Shown here: one piece after another, positions 1-7,854 of the stretch | How positions within the stretch are numbered: position 1 is the first letter of the stretch | Layout of the letters: each line of letters begins with the position of its first letter | Source: Chitinophaga filiformis | GTDB taxonomy: Bacteria; Bacteroidota; Bacteroidia; Chitinophagales; Chitinophagaceae | Assembly: GCF_023100805.1 (NCBI RefSeq) | Contig: NZ_CP095855.1 | Span: 7,729,001-7,793,000 of the forward strand | Length of the DNA: 64,000 nucleotides | Direction of reading: 5' to 3' | Notes under the pieces: generated by a model | What the model was told of the DNA's origin: nothing | The model's input: the letters and a program-made list of their open reading frames with translations, nothing else | Database searches by the model: none | Position numbers and translations under genes: made by a program

Positions 1-1
1 C

Positions 2-1147
2 TGGACCGCCAACAATCAGCAATACAATGTACAGACACCGCCGGCCATTACTTATCCACAGGCAGGCACTTACCCGGCACAATTGATCATCACCACTGCC
101 AGCGGCATCTGTAGCGATACCGCCACCCAGAATGTACAGATAATGGACTTCCCAACCCTGTCGCCAACGCCGGTTGCTGCCAGCATCTGCCGCGGCCAGT
201 CTGTTACATTGCAGGCAAATACGCAGGCTGGTGTGGACATTACCTGGACAGACTATAACATTTCCGACGTCAAAAGTGCTTCTCCGGTTGTCACACCTGA
301 TATGGACACTACCTATCATATAGTAGTGGTGAACACCGCCGGTTGCAGCGCAGAAGGAGATGTGAAGGTAACCGTATCACAGCCATTCACCATGCAGGGC
401 GTAAATGACGGGGATATCTGTCCGGGAGGAGCCGTACAGTTACATGCAGAAGGTGCAGTTAGTTATAAATGGATCCCCGCCACAGGCCTGAATAAGTCGG
501 ATATTGCCAACCCGCTGGCTACTCCCGATTCTACCATTACCTACCAGGTAGTAGGCTTCGGCAACGATAATTGCTTTACCGATACCTTGTCTGCCACCGT
601 GACCGTACATCCTGCTCCTGTTGTGAATGCAGGTGCGGATATGGAAGTGCCGACCGGTACAGTGGTACAGTTACCGGTAACGGGCAGCAGCGATATTACA
701 CAAATAGAATGGTGGCCGGCCAACTCGCTGAGTTGCGTGGACTGCCTCACACCGATAGCTACACCAAGAGAAAACACCACCTATCATGTAAAAGTGACAA
801 ACGCTTATGGCTGTACCACCCTTGACGATGTTACCATCAGCCTGGTATGTTCATCGAGCGCTATCTTCCTGCCGAACACATTCACACCGAACAGTGACGG
901 CGCAAACGACATCTTCTACATCAGGGGTAAGGGCGTAAAAACTGTCAAGTCTTTCAGGATATACAACCGTTGGGGCCAGCAGATATTTGAAAGGACCAAC
1001 TTTAGTGTAGAAGATCCGGCATATGGATGGGATGGTCGTGTGAATGGCCAGCCAGTGAATCCGGACGTGTTCATTTACGTAGCAGAACTGGTTTGCGACT
1101 CAAACGAAACTTTCACCCTTAAAGGAAATGTAATGCTGGTCAGGTAA
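2..1147 (+). CDS. T9SS type B cargo protein, C-terminal part (PKD-like repeats plus CHU_C domain), 5' truncated by window edge
   Basis: The reading frame is open from base 2, so the start lies outside the window; about 381 residues are visible. The visible part holds repeated Ig/PKD-like modules (cysteine-containing repeats ending in phrases such as TYHIVVVNTAGC and TYHVKVTNAYGC). The last roughly 95 residues form a gliding-motility-associated C-terminal (CHU_C) domain, with the signatures FLPNTFTPNSDGANDIF, FRIYNRWGQQIFE and GWDG. In known families this domain is the type B signal for export and surface anchoring by the type IX secretion system. A PorP/SprF gene follows 53 bp downstream on the same strand, the usual partner arrangement. 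The passenger's function (adhesin or matrix protein) cannot be read from the repeats. Confident as to class, not as to role. Confidence 0.88.
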   Translation, partial: WTANNQQYNVQTPPAITYPQAGTYPAQLIITTASGICSDTATQNVQIMDFPTLSPTPVAASICRGQSVTLQANTQAGVDITWTDYNISDVKSASPVVTPDMDTTYHIVVVNTAGCSAEGDVKVTVSQPFTMQGVNDGDICPGGAVQLHAEGAVSYKWIPATGLNKSDIANPLATPDSTITYQVVGFGNDNCFTDTLSATVTVHPAPVVNAGADMEVPTGTVVQLPVTGSSDITQIEWWPANSLSCVDCLTPIATPRENTTYHVKVTNAYGCTTLDDVTISLVCSSSAIFLPNTFTPNSDGANDIFYIRGKGVKTVKSFRIYNRWGQQIFERTNFSVEDPAYGWDGRVNGQPVNPDVFIYVAELVCDSNETFTLKGNVMLVR

Positions 1148-1200
1148 GCCATACCTGCCAGCATTCATCAAAACCATATGAATATTAAAAACTTGCCAGC

Positions 1201-2238
1201 ATGAGAATGAATTGTAGAAACCTGTTAGTGGCACTGTGCCTGTGCGGCACACAATCACTGGTAGCACAGGATATACACCTGTCCCAGTTTTATGAAACTC
1301 CGATCTTACGTAATCCGGCCCTCATAGGGCTGTTTAATGGAGACTATCGTATCCAGGCCGTATACAGAAATCAATGGAACAGCGTTACCATACCATACCA
1401 GACAGGCGCATTAAGTGCCGAGATGAAGTTCCCGGTAGGAAGTAGTGAGGACTTCGTGACTGCCGGTATCCAGTTCACGTACGACAGGGCAGGCACTGCC
1501 CGCCTGCAGTCGGTACAGGCATTGCCGGCTGTCAATTACCACAAGTCCCTGAGCCAGGACAAAAGCATGTTCCTGTCGGTGGGCTTTACCGGTGGTATAG
1601 TGCAGCGCCAGTTCGATGCTACCAAACTGACCTTCAACAACCAATATACCGGCGGCCAATACGACCCTACGGCGCCTACAGGCGAAGAGGGCCGGCTGGC
1701 ACTGCGCGGATATTCTTACCTGGACGCAGGCGCAGGTATCAGCTTCAATAGCACCCTCGGTGCAGATGAGCAGGTTACCTATTACCTGGGCGCCGCCCTG
1801 TTCCATTTTAACCGTCCAAAGCTGTCCTTCTTTAAGGATGCGACCATTGCCCTGGATCCCAAGTTCACCGTTAACGCGGGCATTACCTTCCCGCTGCAGG
1901 AAAGGCTGAAATTCATCGCCCAGTACAATGAGATCCACATGGGCGCCTATTCAGAATACCTGGGTGGTGCATTGCTGGGTTACAGCCTGTACGACGACGG
2001 ACTGGAAAGTACAAGGGCATTTTATTTCGGCGCCTATATGCGTTATAAGGATGCGATCATCCCCTCTTTCCGTCTTGACATGGATAAATATGAGATCGGC
2101 GTAACATATGATGCGAATATCTCAAAGCTGAAGACAGCCAGCAACAGCTTCGGAGGTTTTGAAGTATCGCTGGTATTCAAAGGGTTCCGCAACGGAAGGA
2201 ACAGTACGCTGGAAAGTATCCGCTGTCCAAGGTTCTGA
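1201..2238 (+). CDS. PorP/SprF family type IX secretion outer-membrane protein
   Basis: A 345-residue protein with an N-terminal signal peptide ending near LVAQ, followed by the family opening DIHLSQFYETPILRNPAL and the YRNQWNSV motif. It ends in CPRF, the usual PorP/SprF terminus. Family members are predicted outer-membrane beta-barrels that work with the T9SS; individual paralogues are needed for export or anchoring of particular type B cargo. Here it lies just downstream of a CHU_C cargo gene, so it is probably the dedicated partner of that protein. A second possible start lies two codons in (1207). A second family member is at 16413-17435 next to another CHU_C protein. Whether this copy is the core PorP or a cargo-specific SprF cannot be decided from sequence alone. 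Confidence 0.92.
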   Translation: MRMNCRNLLVALCLCGTQSLVAQDIHLSQFYETPILRNPALIGLFNGDYRIQAVYRNQWNSVTIPYQTGALSAEMKFPVGSSEDFVTAGIQFTYDRAGTARLQSVQALPAVNYHKSLSQDKSMFLSVGFTGGIVQRQFDATKLTFNNQYTGGQYDPTAPTGEEGRLALRGYSYLDAGAGISFNSTLGADEQVTYYLGAALFHFNRPKLSFFKDATIALDPKFTVNAGITFPLQERLKFIAQYNEIHMGAYSEYLGGALLGYSLYDDGLESTRAFYFGAYMRYKDAIIPSFRLDMDKYEIGVTYDANISKLKTASNSFGGFEVSLVFKGFRNGRNSTLESIRCPRF

Positions 2239-2295
2239 TTGTTGCACCAATTGTTATCTTTACATCTGACTTTAATCACGTAAACAGATAAACAG

Positions 2296-2766
2296 ATGAA
2301 CGTAACAGTTGGTGCAAAAGCTCCTGCTTTTTCCCTGGTAAATACAGAAAAGCAGAAAGTTTCCCTGGAGGACTTCAAAGGACAGAACCTGGTCATCCTA
2401 TTTTTTCCAATGGCCTTTACCAGTGTCTGTACAGCAGAACTTTGCAGTATGAGGGACAATATAGCGACCTATAATAATCTGAATGCAGCCATAGTGGGTA
2501 TATCGGTTGACTCGCCTTTCACATTGAATAAGTTCAAGGCAGAACAAAACCTGAATTTCCCGCTGCTGTCAGATTTTAACAAGGAAGCCTCCCAGGCCTA
2601 CGGGGCTTTTTATGAGACATTTGTGCTGGATCTGAAAGGTGTGTCAAAAAGGGCAGCTTTCGTGGTGGATAAGGAAGGTACGATCAGATATGCGCAAGTG
2701 TTAGAAAGTGCCGGCGATCTGCCTGATTTTGAAGCTGTTAAGAATACGCTAAACAGCCTGCAATAA
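2296..2766 (+). CDS. Peroxiredoxin (AhpC/TSA superfamily, PrxQ/AhpE-like)
   Basis: A 156-residue thioredoxin-fold peroxidase that would reduce hydrogen peroxide and organic hydroperoxides in the cytoplasm. The catalytic signature PMAFTSVC (P-x3-T-x2-C) puts the peroxidatic cysteine at residue 45. A second cysteine at residue 50 has the C-x4-C spacing of the PrxQ/BCP group, where it serves as resolving cysteine; the conserved arginine lies in SKRAAFVVD. No signal peptide is visible. It is flanked by a PorP gene upstream and a strong hairpin terminator downstream, so it is probably monocistronic. Assignment to peroxiredoxins is firm; the choice between a one-cysteine AhpE-like and an atypical two-cysteine mechanism is an inference from C50. 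Confidence 0.93.
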   Translation: MNVTVGAKAPAFSLVNTEKQKVSLEDFKGQNLVILFFPMAFTSVCTAELCSMRDNIATYNNLNAAIVGISVDSPFTLNKFKAEQNLNFPLLSDFNKEASQAYGAFYETFVLDLKGVSKRAAFVVDKEGTIRYAQVLESAGDLPDFEAVKNTLNSLQ

Positions 2767-2803
2767 AAAATATCCGAAAGCGTTAATTTTTTTAAAAAAC
2801 TAG

Positions 2804-2840
2804 TGGCAAGCCTTCCTTTTTGGCTTGCCATTTGTTATTT
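2804..2840 (+). terminator. Rho-independent terminator after the peroxiredoxin gene
   Basis: A perfect 9-bp stem (2804-2812 with 2822-2830, TGGCAAGCC/GGCTTGCCA) and a 9-base T-rich loop, followed by a T-rich tract to 2840. It lies 37 bp after the stop codon. Confidence 0.8.
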
Positions 2841-2904
2841 TTACGTAGGATGATATTGTGAAATAAATCGACTGATATTTGAAAAAATCTTTATCTTTAC
2901 GGGT

Positions 2905-3255
2905 ATGTGGAAAACCTCTACACTATTACTTACTTGCTTCCTTTGCCTGGCGTCCTTAGCAGGACGGGCACAAAGCGTCAAAACTTCTCCATTTTCCGAT
3001 GGAGGTAGTAAGATCGTGAAGCTGTATCCCAACCCAGCTACCAGCAGGATTAATTTCGAAATCCAGAACAATAACGACCAAGGTTATGATCTTATTGTCT
3101 TTAATTTTCTGGGAAAAAGAATAGATCAGTTCAAAAATCTGAACACACGTACTACTGTTGAACTGGATAAATATTACAGTGGTGTATATATCTTCCAGTT
3201 GAGAGACCGTCAGGGCAACCTGGTGGAATCTGGCAAGTTCAATGTAGTCAAGTAA
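2905..3255 (+). CDS. Small secreted protein consisting mainly of a T9SS type A sorting domain
   Basis: A 116-residue protein. Residues 1 to about 23 form a signal peptide (MWKTSTLLLTCFLCLASLAG, cleavage near RAQ). After a linker of about a dozen residues, the rest matches the Por secretion C-terminal sorting domain (type A): LYPNPATSRINFE, a central VFNFLGKRI strand, a YYSGVYIFQL strand, and the terminal GKFNVVK. Type A domains normally sit behind a large passenger and are cleaved after export; here there is almost no passenger. It may be a minimal surface protein, a remnant of a larger one, or a peptide with its own role. A hairpin terminator follows directly. The domain call is firm; the function is unknown. 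Confidence 0.85.
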   Translation: MWKTSTLLLTCFLCLASLAGRAQSVKTSPFSDGGSKIVKLYPNPATSRINFEIQNNNDQGYDLIVFNFLGKRIDQFKNLNTRTTVELDKYYSGVYIFQLRDRQGNLVESGKFNVVK

Positions 3256-3290
3256 TCATCAGGATATTTCCTTTAACTACTTATAGAAGA

Positions 3291-3321
3291 AAGGGGGCCG
3301 TTCAGCACGGTCCCCTTTTTT
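3291..3321 (+). terminator. Rho-independent terminator after the type A sorting-domain gene
   Basis: An 11-bp stem with one G-U pair (3291-3301 with 3307-3317), loop TCAGC, then six T residues. It separates the plus-strand gene from the convergent methyltransferase gene ending at 3410. Confidence 0.8.
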
Positions 3322-3409
3322 AATTCCTTCCATCATCCGGGTTAAGGCCCGGCTATAATTCTACAGCTTTCCGTGGCTGATGCGGCTTTTTCAGATCTTT
3401 CACCCTGGC

Positions 3410-4582
3410 CTATTGTACTTCTACAATGAGGAATTTCAGGTAGGTGGTATTTTCAATATTCCAAAGGATCGGGTGGTCCTGCGCCTGGGTCTGGAATGTT
3501 ACCTGACGCAGTTTCTTTTTAGCATCCTTTGCGGCCATATCGATAATTTCCAGGAAAAGGGATGGCGGCACCAGGTTGGTACAGGAAGCCGTTACCAGGA
3601 ATCCTCCCGGTTTCAGCAGTTTCATACCACGCAGGTTGATCTCCTTGTATCCTGTGATGGCCTTCTGGATATTCTCACGGCTTTTGGTAAATGCCGGCGG
3701 GTCCAGGATCACCACATCGAATTTCTTTTCTTCACGTGTCCATTGCTTCAATACATCAAATGCGTTGACTGCCTGGAACTTACATACATCATCCAGGTTG
3801 TTCAGGGTGGCGTTCCTGCGGGCGGTATTTACAGCATGTTCCGAAATATCCAGTCCCAGTACGCTTTTGGCCCCGTAGTGGCCCGCATGGCAGGAGAAGG
3901 TACCGGTATAGCAGAATGCTTCCAGTACGTCGGCGCCTTTCACAATATGCTGGATGGCACGGCGGTTATCCTGCTGATCCAGGAAATAACCCGTTTTCTG
4001 GCCATTTTCGATATCTACATGGAACTTCAGACCATTCTCATTGATGATCACATTGGTGTCAAAAGGGGCGCTTAAAAAGCCCTTTTGCTGCGGCAGTCCT
4101 TCCAGTTCACGTACCGGTACGTCATTACGCTCATAGATCCCCTTAGGTGAAAATATCCTGTTCAGTGCATCCACGATAGCGCCTTTCCAGCGGTCCATCC
4201 CCAATGCCAGCGTCTGCAGTACAAAATGGTCGTTGAACTTATCGATCACCAGCGCCGGCATTTCATCCGCCTCTCCGAACACCAGGCGGCAGTTTTCCAC
4301 ATAGCCCAGCTGCTGGCGGTATTTCCATGCCTTCAGCAGACGGCGGTAGAAGAATTCAGCGTCGATCTGCTCGTCTTTGTCGCGTGTAAGCAAACGCACC
4401 AGTATCTGGGACTGAGGGTTGATATATCCCCTGCCGATGAAAAAGCCCTGATGTGTAAATACATCCACCGTATCGCCAGCGGTCACCGGTCCATCAATTG
4501 TTCCCACTTCGTTACCAAATACCCATGGATGGCCCTGCAGCACACGGTTTTGTATCTTTTTCTTTAAAAAAACTTTGGTCAT
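3410..4582 (-). CDS. Class I SAM-dependent rRNA methyltransferase, RlmI-like (PUA + methyltransferase)
   Basis: About 390 residues. The N-terminal part (residues 1-80) resembles a PUA RNA-binding domain (KNRVLQGHPWVFGNEV-like opening). The C-terminal half is a Rossmann methyltransferase with SAM motif I in VLEAFCYTGTFSCHAG, LGLDISEHAV after it, and the catalytic-region motif VVILDPPAF. This is the COG1092 layout; E. coli RlmI makes m5C1962 in 23S rRNA, though the exact target here is inferred. The start is taken at the ATG at 4582 (MTKVFLKKK) rather than the upstream in-frame ATG at 4615, because a minus-strand -7 element, TACCTTTGC, lies at 4609-4601 inside that extension. Confidence 0.88.
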   Translation of the reverse strand: MTKVFLKKKIQNRVLQGHPWVFGNEVGTIDGPVTAGDTVDVFTHQGFFIGRGYINPQSQILVRLLTRDKDEQIDAEFFYRRLLKAWKYRQQLGYVENCRLVFGEADEMPALVIDKFNDHFVLQTLALGMDRWKGAIVDALNRIFSPKGIYERNDVPVRELEGLPQQKGFLSAPFDTNVIINENGLKFHVDIENGQKTGYFLDQQDNRRAIQHIVKGADVLEAFCYTGTFSCHAGHYGAKSVLGLDISEHAVNTARRNATLNNLDDVCKFQAVNAFDVLKQWTREEKKFDVVILDPPAFTKSRENIQKAITGYKEINLRGMKLLKPGGFLVTASCTNLVPPSLFLEIIDMAAKDAKKKLRQVTFQTQAQDHPILWNIENTTYLKFLIVEVQ

Positions 4583-4600
4583 TGCAATTTTTTCCAGGCT

Positions 4601-4609
4601 GCAAAGGTA
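4601..4609 (-). promoter_or_regulatory. Bacteroidota -7 promoter element of the RlmI-like gene
   Basis: Read on the minus strand this is TACCTTTGC, a perfect TAnnTTTG element, 18 bp before the ATG at 4582. No clear TTG -33 element is seen at the expected distance. Confidence 0.6.
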
Positions 4610-4615
4610 AGGCAA

Positions 4616-4898
4616 TTACAGATTAGGATGGGGAATTTAGGGTCGGGATAGCCTTCAGATAGTGTGGAGATCCGGTGGAACCTCCTACTTACAGGCACTC
4701 TGCTATAGCATTATAGGCACTGTTCTATAGCGAACGCTATAGAATAGTAGGACAAATGCAGGCCCATAGCGCCTACAGGTAGGGAACTGCTATATAGCCG
4801 AAGCGAAGACGAAGCGAATACCTGACGAAACAAGGGCGAAGTCAGGACGGCCTCCCGGGCATCATCAGCCTTGTGTCAATTTGTCTTTTCTTTCCATC
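4616..4898. repeat. Intergenic region with inverted repeats
   Basis: No gene is visible between the two divergent promoters. The region holds a perfect 10-bp inverted repeat with a 2-bp centre (4723-4732 with 4735-4744, TTCTATAGCG/CGCTATAGAA). The CTATAG core recurs nearby (TGCTATAGCA at 4701-4710). A second hairpin, CCTGAC/GTCAGG, lies at 4821-4826 and 4841-4846. A GAAGCGAA motif is repeated around 4800-4818. These could be operators of the divergent genes or remnants of a dispersed repeat. Confidence 0.5.
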
Positions 4899-4928
4899 TT
4901 GGCAAGTTAATTGTCTGACGTACCTTTG
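4899..4928 (+). promoter_or_regulatory. grpE promoter (TTG-N19-TACCTTTG)
   Basis: A -33 TTG at 4899-4901, a 19-bp spacer and the -7 element TACCTTTG at 4921-4928 match the Bacteroidota sigma-ABfr consensus. It lies inside the longest possible grpE reading frame, which rules out the far-upstream start at 4873 and supports the ATG at 4966. Confidence 0.8.
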
Positions 4929-4965
4929 CAGACAATATTACTTCATAAAAGAAAACGTAAAAGAT

Positions 4966-5523
4966 ATGCAGACAAACGGACAGGACACCGAAAATGGTAA
5001 AGGCATGCCGGATATTAATGCTGATGAGAACCTGAGCGGCACCACACACCTCAACGATGCCTTGGCGGATGAAAGCGAACTGGACAAGAAACAACAGGAG
5101 CTCAATGAAATGAGGGATAAATACCTTCGCCTGGTTGCGGAGTTTGACAATTTCAAGAAGCGTACGGCCAAAGAACGTATTGAACTGATGCAAACGGCCA
5201 GCAAGGAAGTGATCATTTCCTTACTGGATGTACTGGATGATAGCGAACGTGCAGCCAAACAGTTAGAAAATGCTACCGACATTAATGCCGTAAAAGATGG
5301 CGTTGCGCTGGTTTTCAATAAATTAAAATCGACCCTGCAAGCCAAGGGCCTTAAACCTATGGAGAGTTTGCACACCGAGTTTAATCCTGATCTACACGAT
5401 GCCATCACTGAGATTCCCGCACCCTCAGAAGAGTTGAAAGGAAAGGTAATTGACGATATGCAGAAGGGGTACTACCTGAATGACAAATTGATACGTCATG
5501 CCAAGGTTATAGTAGGGAAATAA
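4966..5523 (+). CDS. grpE: Nucleotide exchange factor GrpE
   Basis: 185 residues from the ATG at 4966. GrpE releases ADP from DnaK in the cytosolic Hsp70 cycle. After an acidic, low-complexity N-terminus comes the long coiled-coil helix (ELDKKQQELNEMRDKYLRLV, then AEFDNFKKRTAKERIE). The C-terminal beta-wing domain carries FNPDLHDAITEI and the closing VIDDMQKGYYLNDKLIRHAKVIV, both GrpE hallmarks. The start follows from the promoter at 4899-4928; a longer frame from 4873 would run through that promoter. dnaJ follows 64 bp downstream, forming the classical grpE-dnaJ heat-shock pair. No hrcA gene or CIRCE-type operator is seen nearby. Confidence 0.96.
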   Translation: MQTNGQDTENGKGMPDINADENLSGTTHLNDALADESELDKKQQELNEMRDKYLRLVAEFDNFKKRTAKERIELMQTASKEVIISLLDVLDDSERAAKQLENATDINAVKDGVALVFNKLKSTLQAKGLKPMESLHTEFNPDLHDAITEIPAPSEELKGKVIDDMQKGYYLNDKLIRHAKVIVGK

Positions 5524-5587
5524 GTGACGTTCTGACAGAAATGCTTTCATTAACCATGCCGGCAATTTGCCGGCCTTAGTGTGATAT

Positions 5588-6748
5588 ATGTCTACCAAAA
5601 GAGATTACTACGAAATACTGGGTATTGCCAAGTCTGCCTCGCAGGATGAAATAAAAAAGGCCTACCGCAAGGTGGCGATGCAATACCATCCTGACAGAAA
5701 CCCCGACAACAAGGAAGCGGAGGAGAAATTCAAGGAGGCAGCAGAAGCCTATGAAGTGCTGAGTGATGCCGATAAGCGGGCCCAATATGACCGTTTCGGA
5801 CATGCTGGTGTAGGAGGCCGCGGAGGCTTCAATGGCGGCGGTATGAACATGGATGATATCTTCTCCAACTTTGGGGACATCTTCGGTGACGATATCTTCG
5901 GCAGCTTCTTTGGTGGCAACCGCGGCGGCGGTGGTGGCGGCAGGCGCGGCAGAGGAACCCGTGGTTCCAATCTGCGCATCAAGATCCGTCTTACATATGA
6001 GGAGATCGCGAAAGGCGCCAACAAAAAGATCAAGGTTAAAAAATATGTTCCCTGCAACCACTGTGGCGGCATGGGAGCCAAAGATAAAAATGCGTTCCAG
6101 ACCTGCGGCACCTGTGGTGGTTCCGGCCAGGTAAGGAAGGTAACCCAGACCTTCCTGGGCCAGATGCAGACGGTAACTACCTGCCCTACCTGCCATGGCG
6201 AAGGACAGACCATTACCAGCAAATGCGGCCACTGTAAAGGTGAAGGACGCGTTTACGGCGAAGAAATGGTAAGCATCGACATCCCGGCAGGTGTACAGGA
6301 AGGTATGCAACTGAGCATGAGTGGAAAAGGTAATGCCGGCGAAAGAGGCGGCGCTCCCGGCGATCTGCTTATACTCATTGAAGAAGAACCACATCCTGAA
6401 CTGCAACGCGATGGCCTGAATGTAGCCTATGACCTCTACATCTCCTTCCCTGATGCAGTATTTGGCACCTCTGTGGAAGTACCTACCATCGACGGCAAAG
6501 CCAAGATCAAAATACCAGCCGGTACACAGAGCGGAAAGATCTTCCGCCTGAAAGGTAAAGGATTCCCTTCCGTCAACTCTTATGAGAAAGGAGATCAGCT
6601 GATACACGTCAATGTCTGGACCCCTCAGCAGGTGAGCAGCGAAGAAAAGGCTTTCCTGGAAAAGATCCAGTCGTCCGACAACTTCAAGCCAAACCCGGAA
6701 AAGTCCGAAAAAGGCTTCTTCGAAAAGGTAAGGGATATCTTCAGCTAA
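5588..6748 (+). CDS. dnaJ: Molecular chaperone DnaJ
   Basis: A 386-residue type I (class A) J-protein that delivers unfolded clients to DnaK and stimulates its ATPase. The J-domain spans residues 5-70 with the HPD tripeptide at 34-36. A glycine/phenylalanine-rich region (about 75-130) contains a poly-glycine/arginine stretch. The zinc-binding region begins near residue 156 and has all four CxxCxGxG repeats (CNHCGGMG, CGTCGGSG, CPTCHGEG, CGHCKGEG), so both zinc sites are intact. The C-terminal substrate-binding domains follow, with the usual GDLLILIEE and FRLKGKGFPS segments. It is downstream of grpE on the same strand and ends before a hairpin terminator. Confidence 0.97.
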   Translation: MSTKRDYYEILGIAKSASQDEIKKAYRKVAMQYHPDRNPDNKEAEEKFKEAAEAYEVLSDADKRAQYDRFGHAGVGGRGGFNGGGMNMDDIFSNFGDIFGDDIFGSFFGGNRGGGGGGRRGRGTRGSNLRIKIRLTYEEIAKGANKKIKVKKYVPCNHCGGMGAKDKNAFQTCGTCGGSGQVRKVTQTFLGQMQTVTTCPTCHGEGQTITSKCGHCKGEGRVYGEEMVSIDIPAGVQEGMQLSMSGKGNAGERGGAPGDLLILIEEEPHPELQRDGLNVAYDLYISFPDAVFGTSVEVPTIDGKAKIKIPAGTQSGKIFRLKGKGFPSVNSYEKGDQLIHVNVWTPQQVSSEEKAFLEKIQSSDNFKPNPEKSEKGFFEKVRDIFS

Positions 6749-6832
6749 TACCCAGCCGCTCCCGTCCGTCATTCGCCGGCAGCATGAGTAACTGGTACCA
6801 ACAAAGCGTACGATCAACGTTTCCAATATAAG

Positions 6833-6868
6833 AAGGCTGTCCGCCATAGGCGAACAGCCTTTTGTCTT
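6833..6868 (+). terminator. Probable terminator of the grpE-dnaJ unit
   Basis: Stem AAGGCTGT/ACAGCCTT (6833-6840 with 6854-6861) with an inner CGCC/GGCG pairing, followed by TTTGTCTTTC. It lies 85 bp after dnaJ and before the next gene. Confidence 0.7.
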
Positions 6869-6902
6869 TCTTACTTTTATATTTTTTACTTTTACAGGTT
6901 AC

Positions 6903-7850
6903 ATGTTCGATCCGTCAAAACTTCAGATGCTGGAAAACCGCCTGGTAAAGGTGTTCAAACACCTGCGCAAAACAGCGCGCCGGCAAAATATTACCTGCTA
7001 CAGGGTGTACGATGATGATATTCCTGAATTTCCCTTCAGTATAGAATTATATGAAGACCACATCTATGTGGCGGAATACCAGCGCCAGCATGGCATGGAA
7101 GAAGAAGAACATGAAAACTGGCTGGATAGCAGCCTCGGGGTAATATCCAGGGTGCTGGAAGTACCCCTGGAAAAGATATTCGTAAAGCAACGCCAGCGCA
7201 AGGCCAGCAGGCAGGAGCAATATGAGAAACTGTCTTTCGAAAGCCATGAAATGACCGTACAGGAAGCCGGCCTTTCCTTCAAGGTAAACCTGTCCGACTA
7301 CCTGGACACCGGTCTCTTCCTCGACCACCGTATTACCCGGGGTATGGTCAGAGATGCCGCAGCAGGCAAAAAGGTGCTGAACCTTTTCTGCTATACCGGC
7401 TCTTTTTCTGTTTATGCTGCTGCTGGTGGTGCCTCACAGGTCACCTCCGTAGATCTTTCCAAGACCTACCTGGCCTGGGCAGAAGAAAATATGCGCCTGA
7501 ACGGCTTTGATGTAGCAAAACACCGCTTTGTTCATGCTGATGTACTGCAATACCTGGACACCCTTCCTGAAGAAGAATTTGACCTGGTAGTGCTCGACCC
7601 GCCTACCTTCTCTAACAGTAAACGTATGAAAGAGTTCCTGGACATCCAGCGGGACCACGTCTCCATACTGAACAAGGTACTGAGCGCTACAAAGCCGGGC
7701 GGCGTCATTTACTTCAGTAATAATTACCGCCGTTTTGTACTGGACAGCGACCGTATACTGGCGGCTGAAATAAAGGACATAACGGCGCAGACAATGCCGT
7801 TCGATTTCCAGCAGAAGCTGATCAGGAAATGTTATAAGATCACGCGATGA
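6903..7850 (+). CDS. rlmK: Stand-alone RlmK-like 23S rRNA methyltransferase
   Basis: A 315-residue SAM-dependent methyltransferase. It aligns by eye along its whole length with the C-terminal RlmK half of the E. coli RlmKL fusion: an opening LENRLVKVFKHLRKTARRQN helix, ITCYRVYDDDIPEF, then SDYLDTGLFLDHRITR. The SAM motif is LNLFCYTGSFSVYAA, the acidic loop VDLSKTYLAWAEEN, the catalytic-region motif LDPPTFSNSKRM, and later YFSNNYRRF. RlmK makes m7G2069 in 23S rRNA. In enterobacteria it is fused to RlmL (m2G2445); no THUMP/RlmL partner is adjacent here. It converges with the VWA gene (4 bp between stop codons). The family is firm; the modified base is inferred from the family. Confidence 0.87.
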   Translation: MFDPSKLQMLENRLVKVFKHLRKTARRQNITCYRVYDDDIPEFPFSIELYEDHIYVAEYQRQHGMEEEEHENWLDSSLGVISRVLEVPLEKIFVKQRQRKASRQEQYEKLSFESHEMTVQEAGLSFKVNLSDYLDTGLFLDHRITRGMVRDAAAGKKVLNLFCYTGSFSVYAAAGGASQVTSVDLSKTYLAWAEENMRLNGFDVAKHRFVHADVLQYLDTLPEEEFDLVVLDPPTFSNSKRMKEFLDIQRDHVSILNKVLSATKPGGVIYFSNNYRRFVLDSDRILAAEIKDITAQTMPFDFQQKLIRKCYKITR

Positions 7851-7854
7851 GGGG

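Noticed and set aside
1411..1938. Antisense open frame of 175 codons within the PorP/SprF gene
   Set aside because: It is a shadow of a strong sense gene with clear homology; no start signals or family resemblance.
4873..4965. Longer grpE start at 4873
   Set aside because: A consensus promoter (TTG-N19-TACCTTTG) lies within this extension and the extension does not resemble GrpE.
5576..6847. 423-codon antisense frame over dnaJ
   Set aside because: The sense strand encodes a complete DnaJ with all motifs; the antisense frame is a by-product of codon bias.
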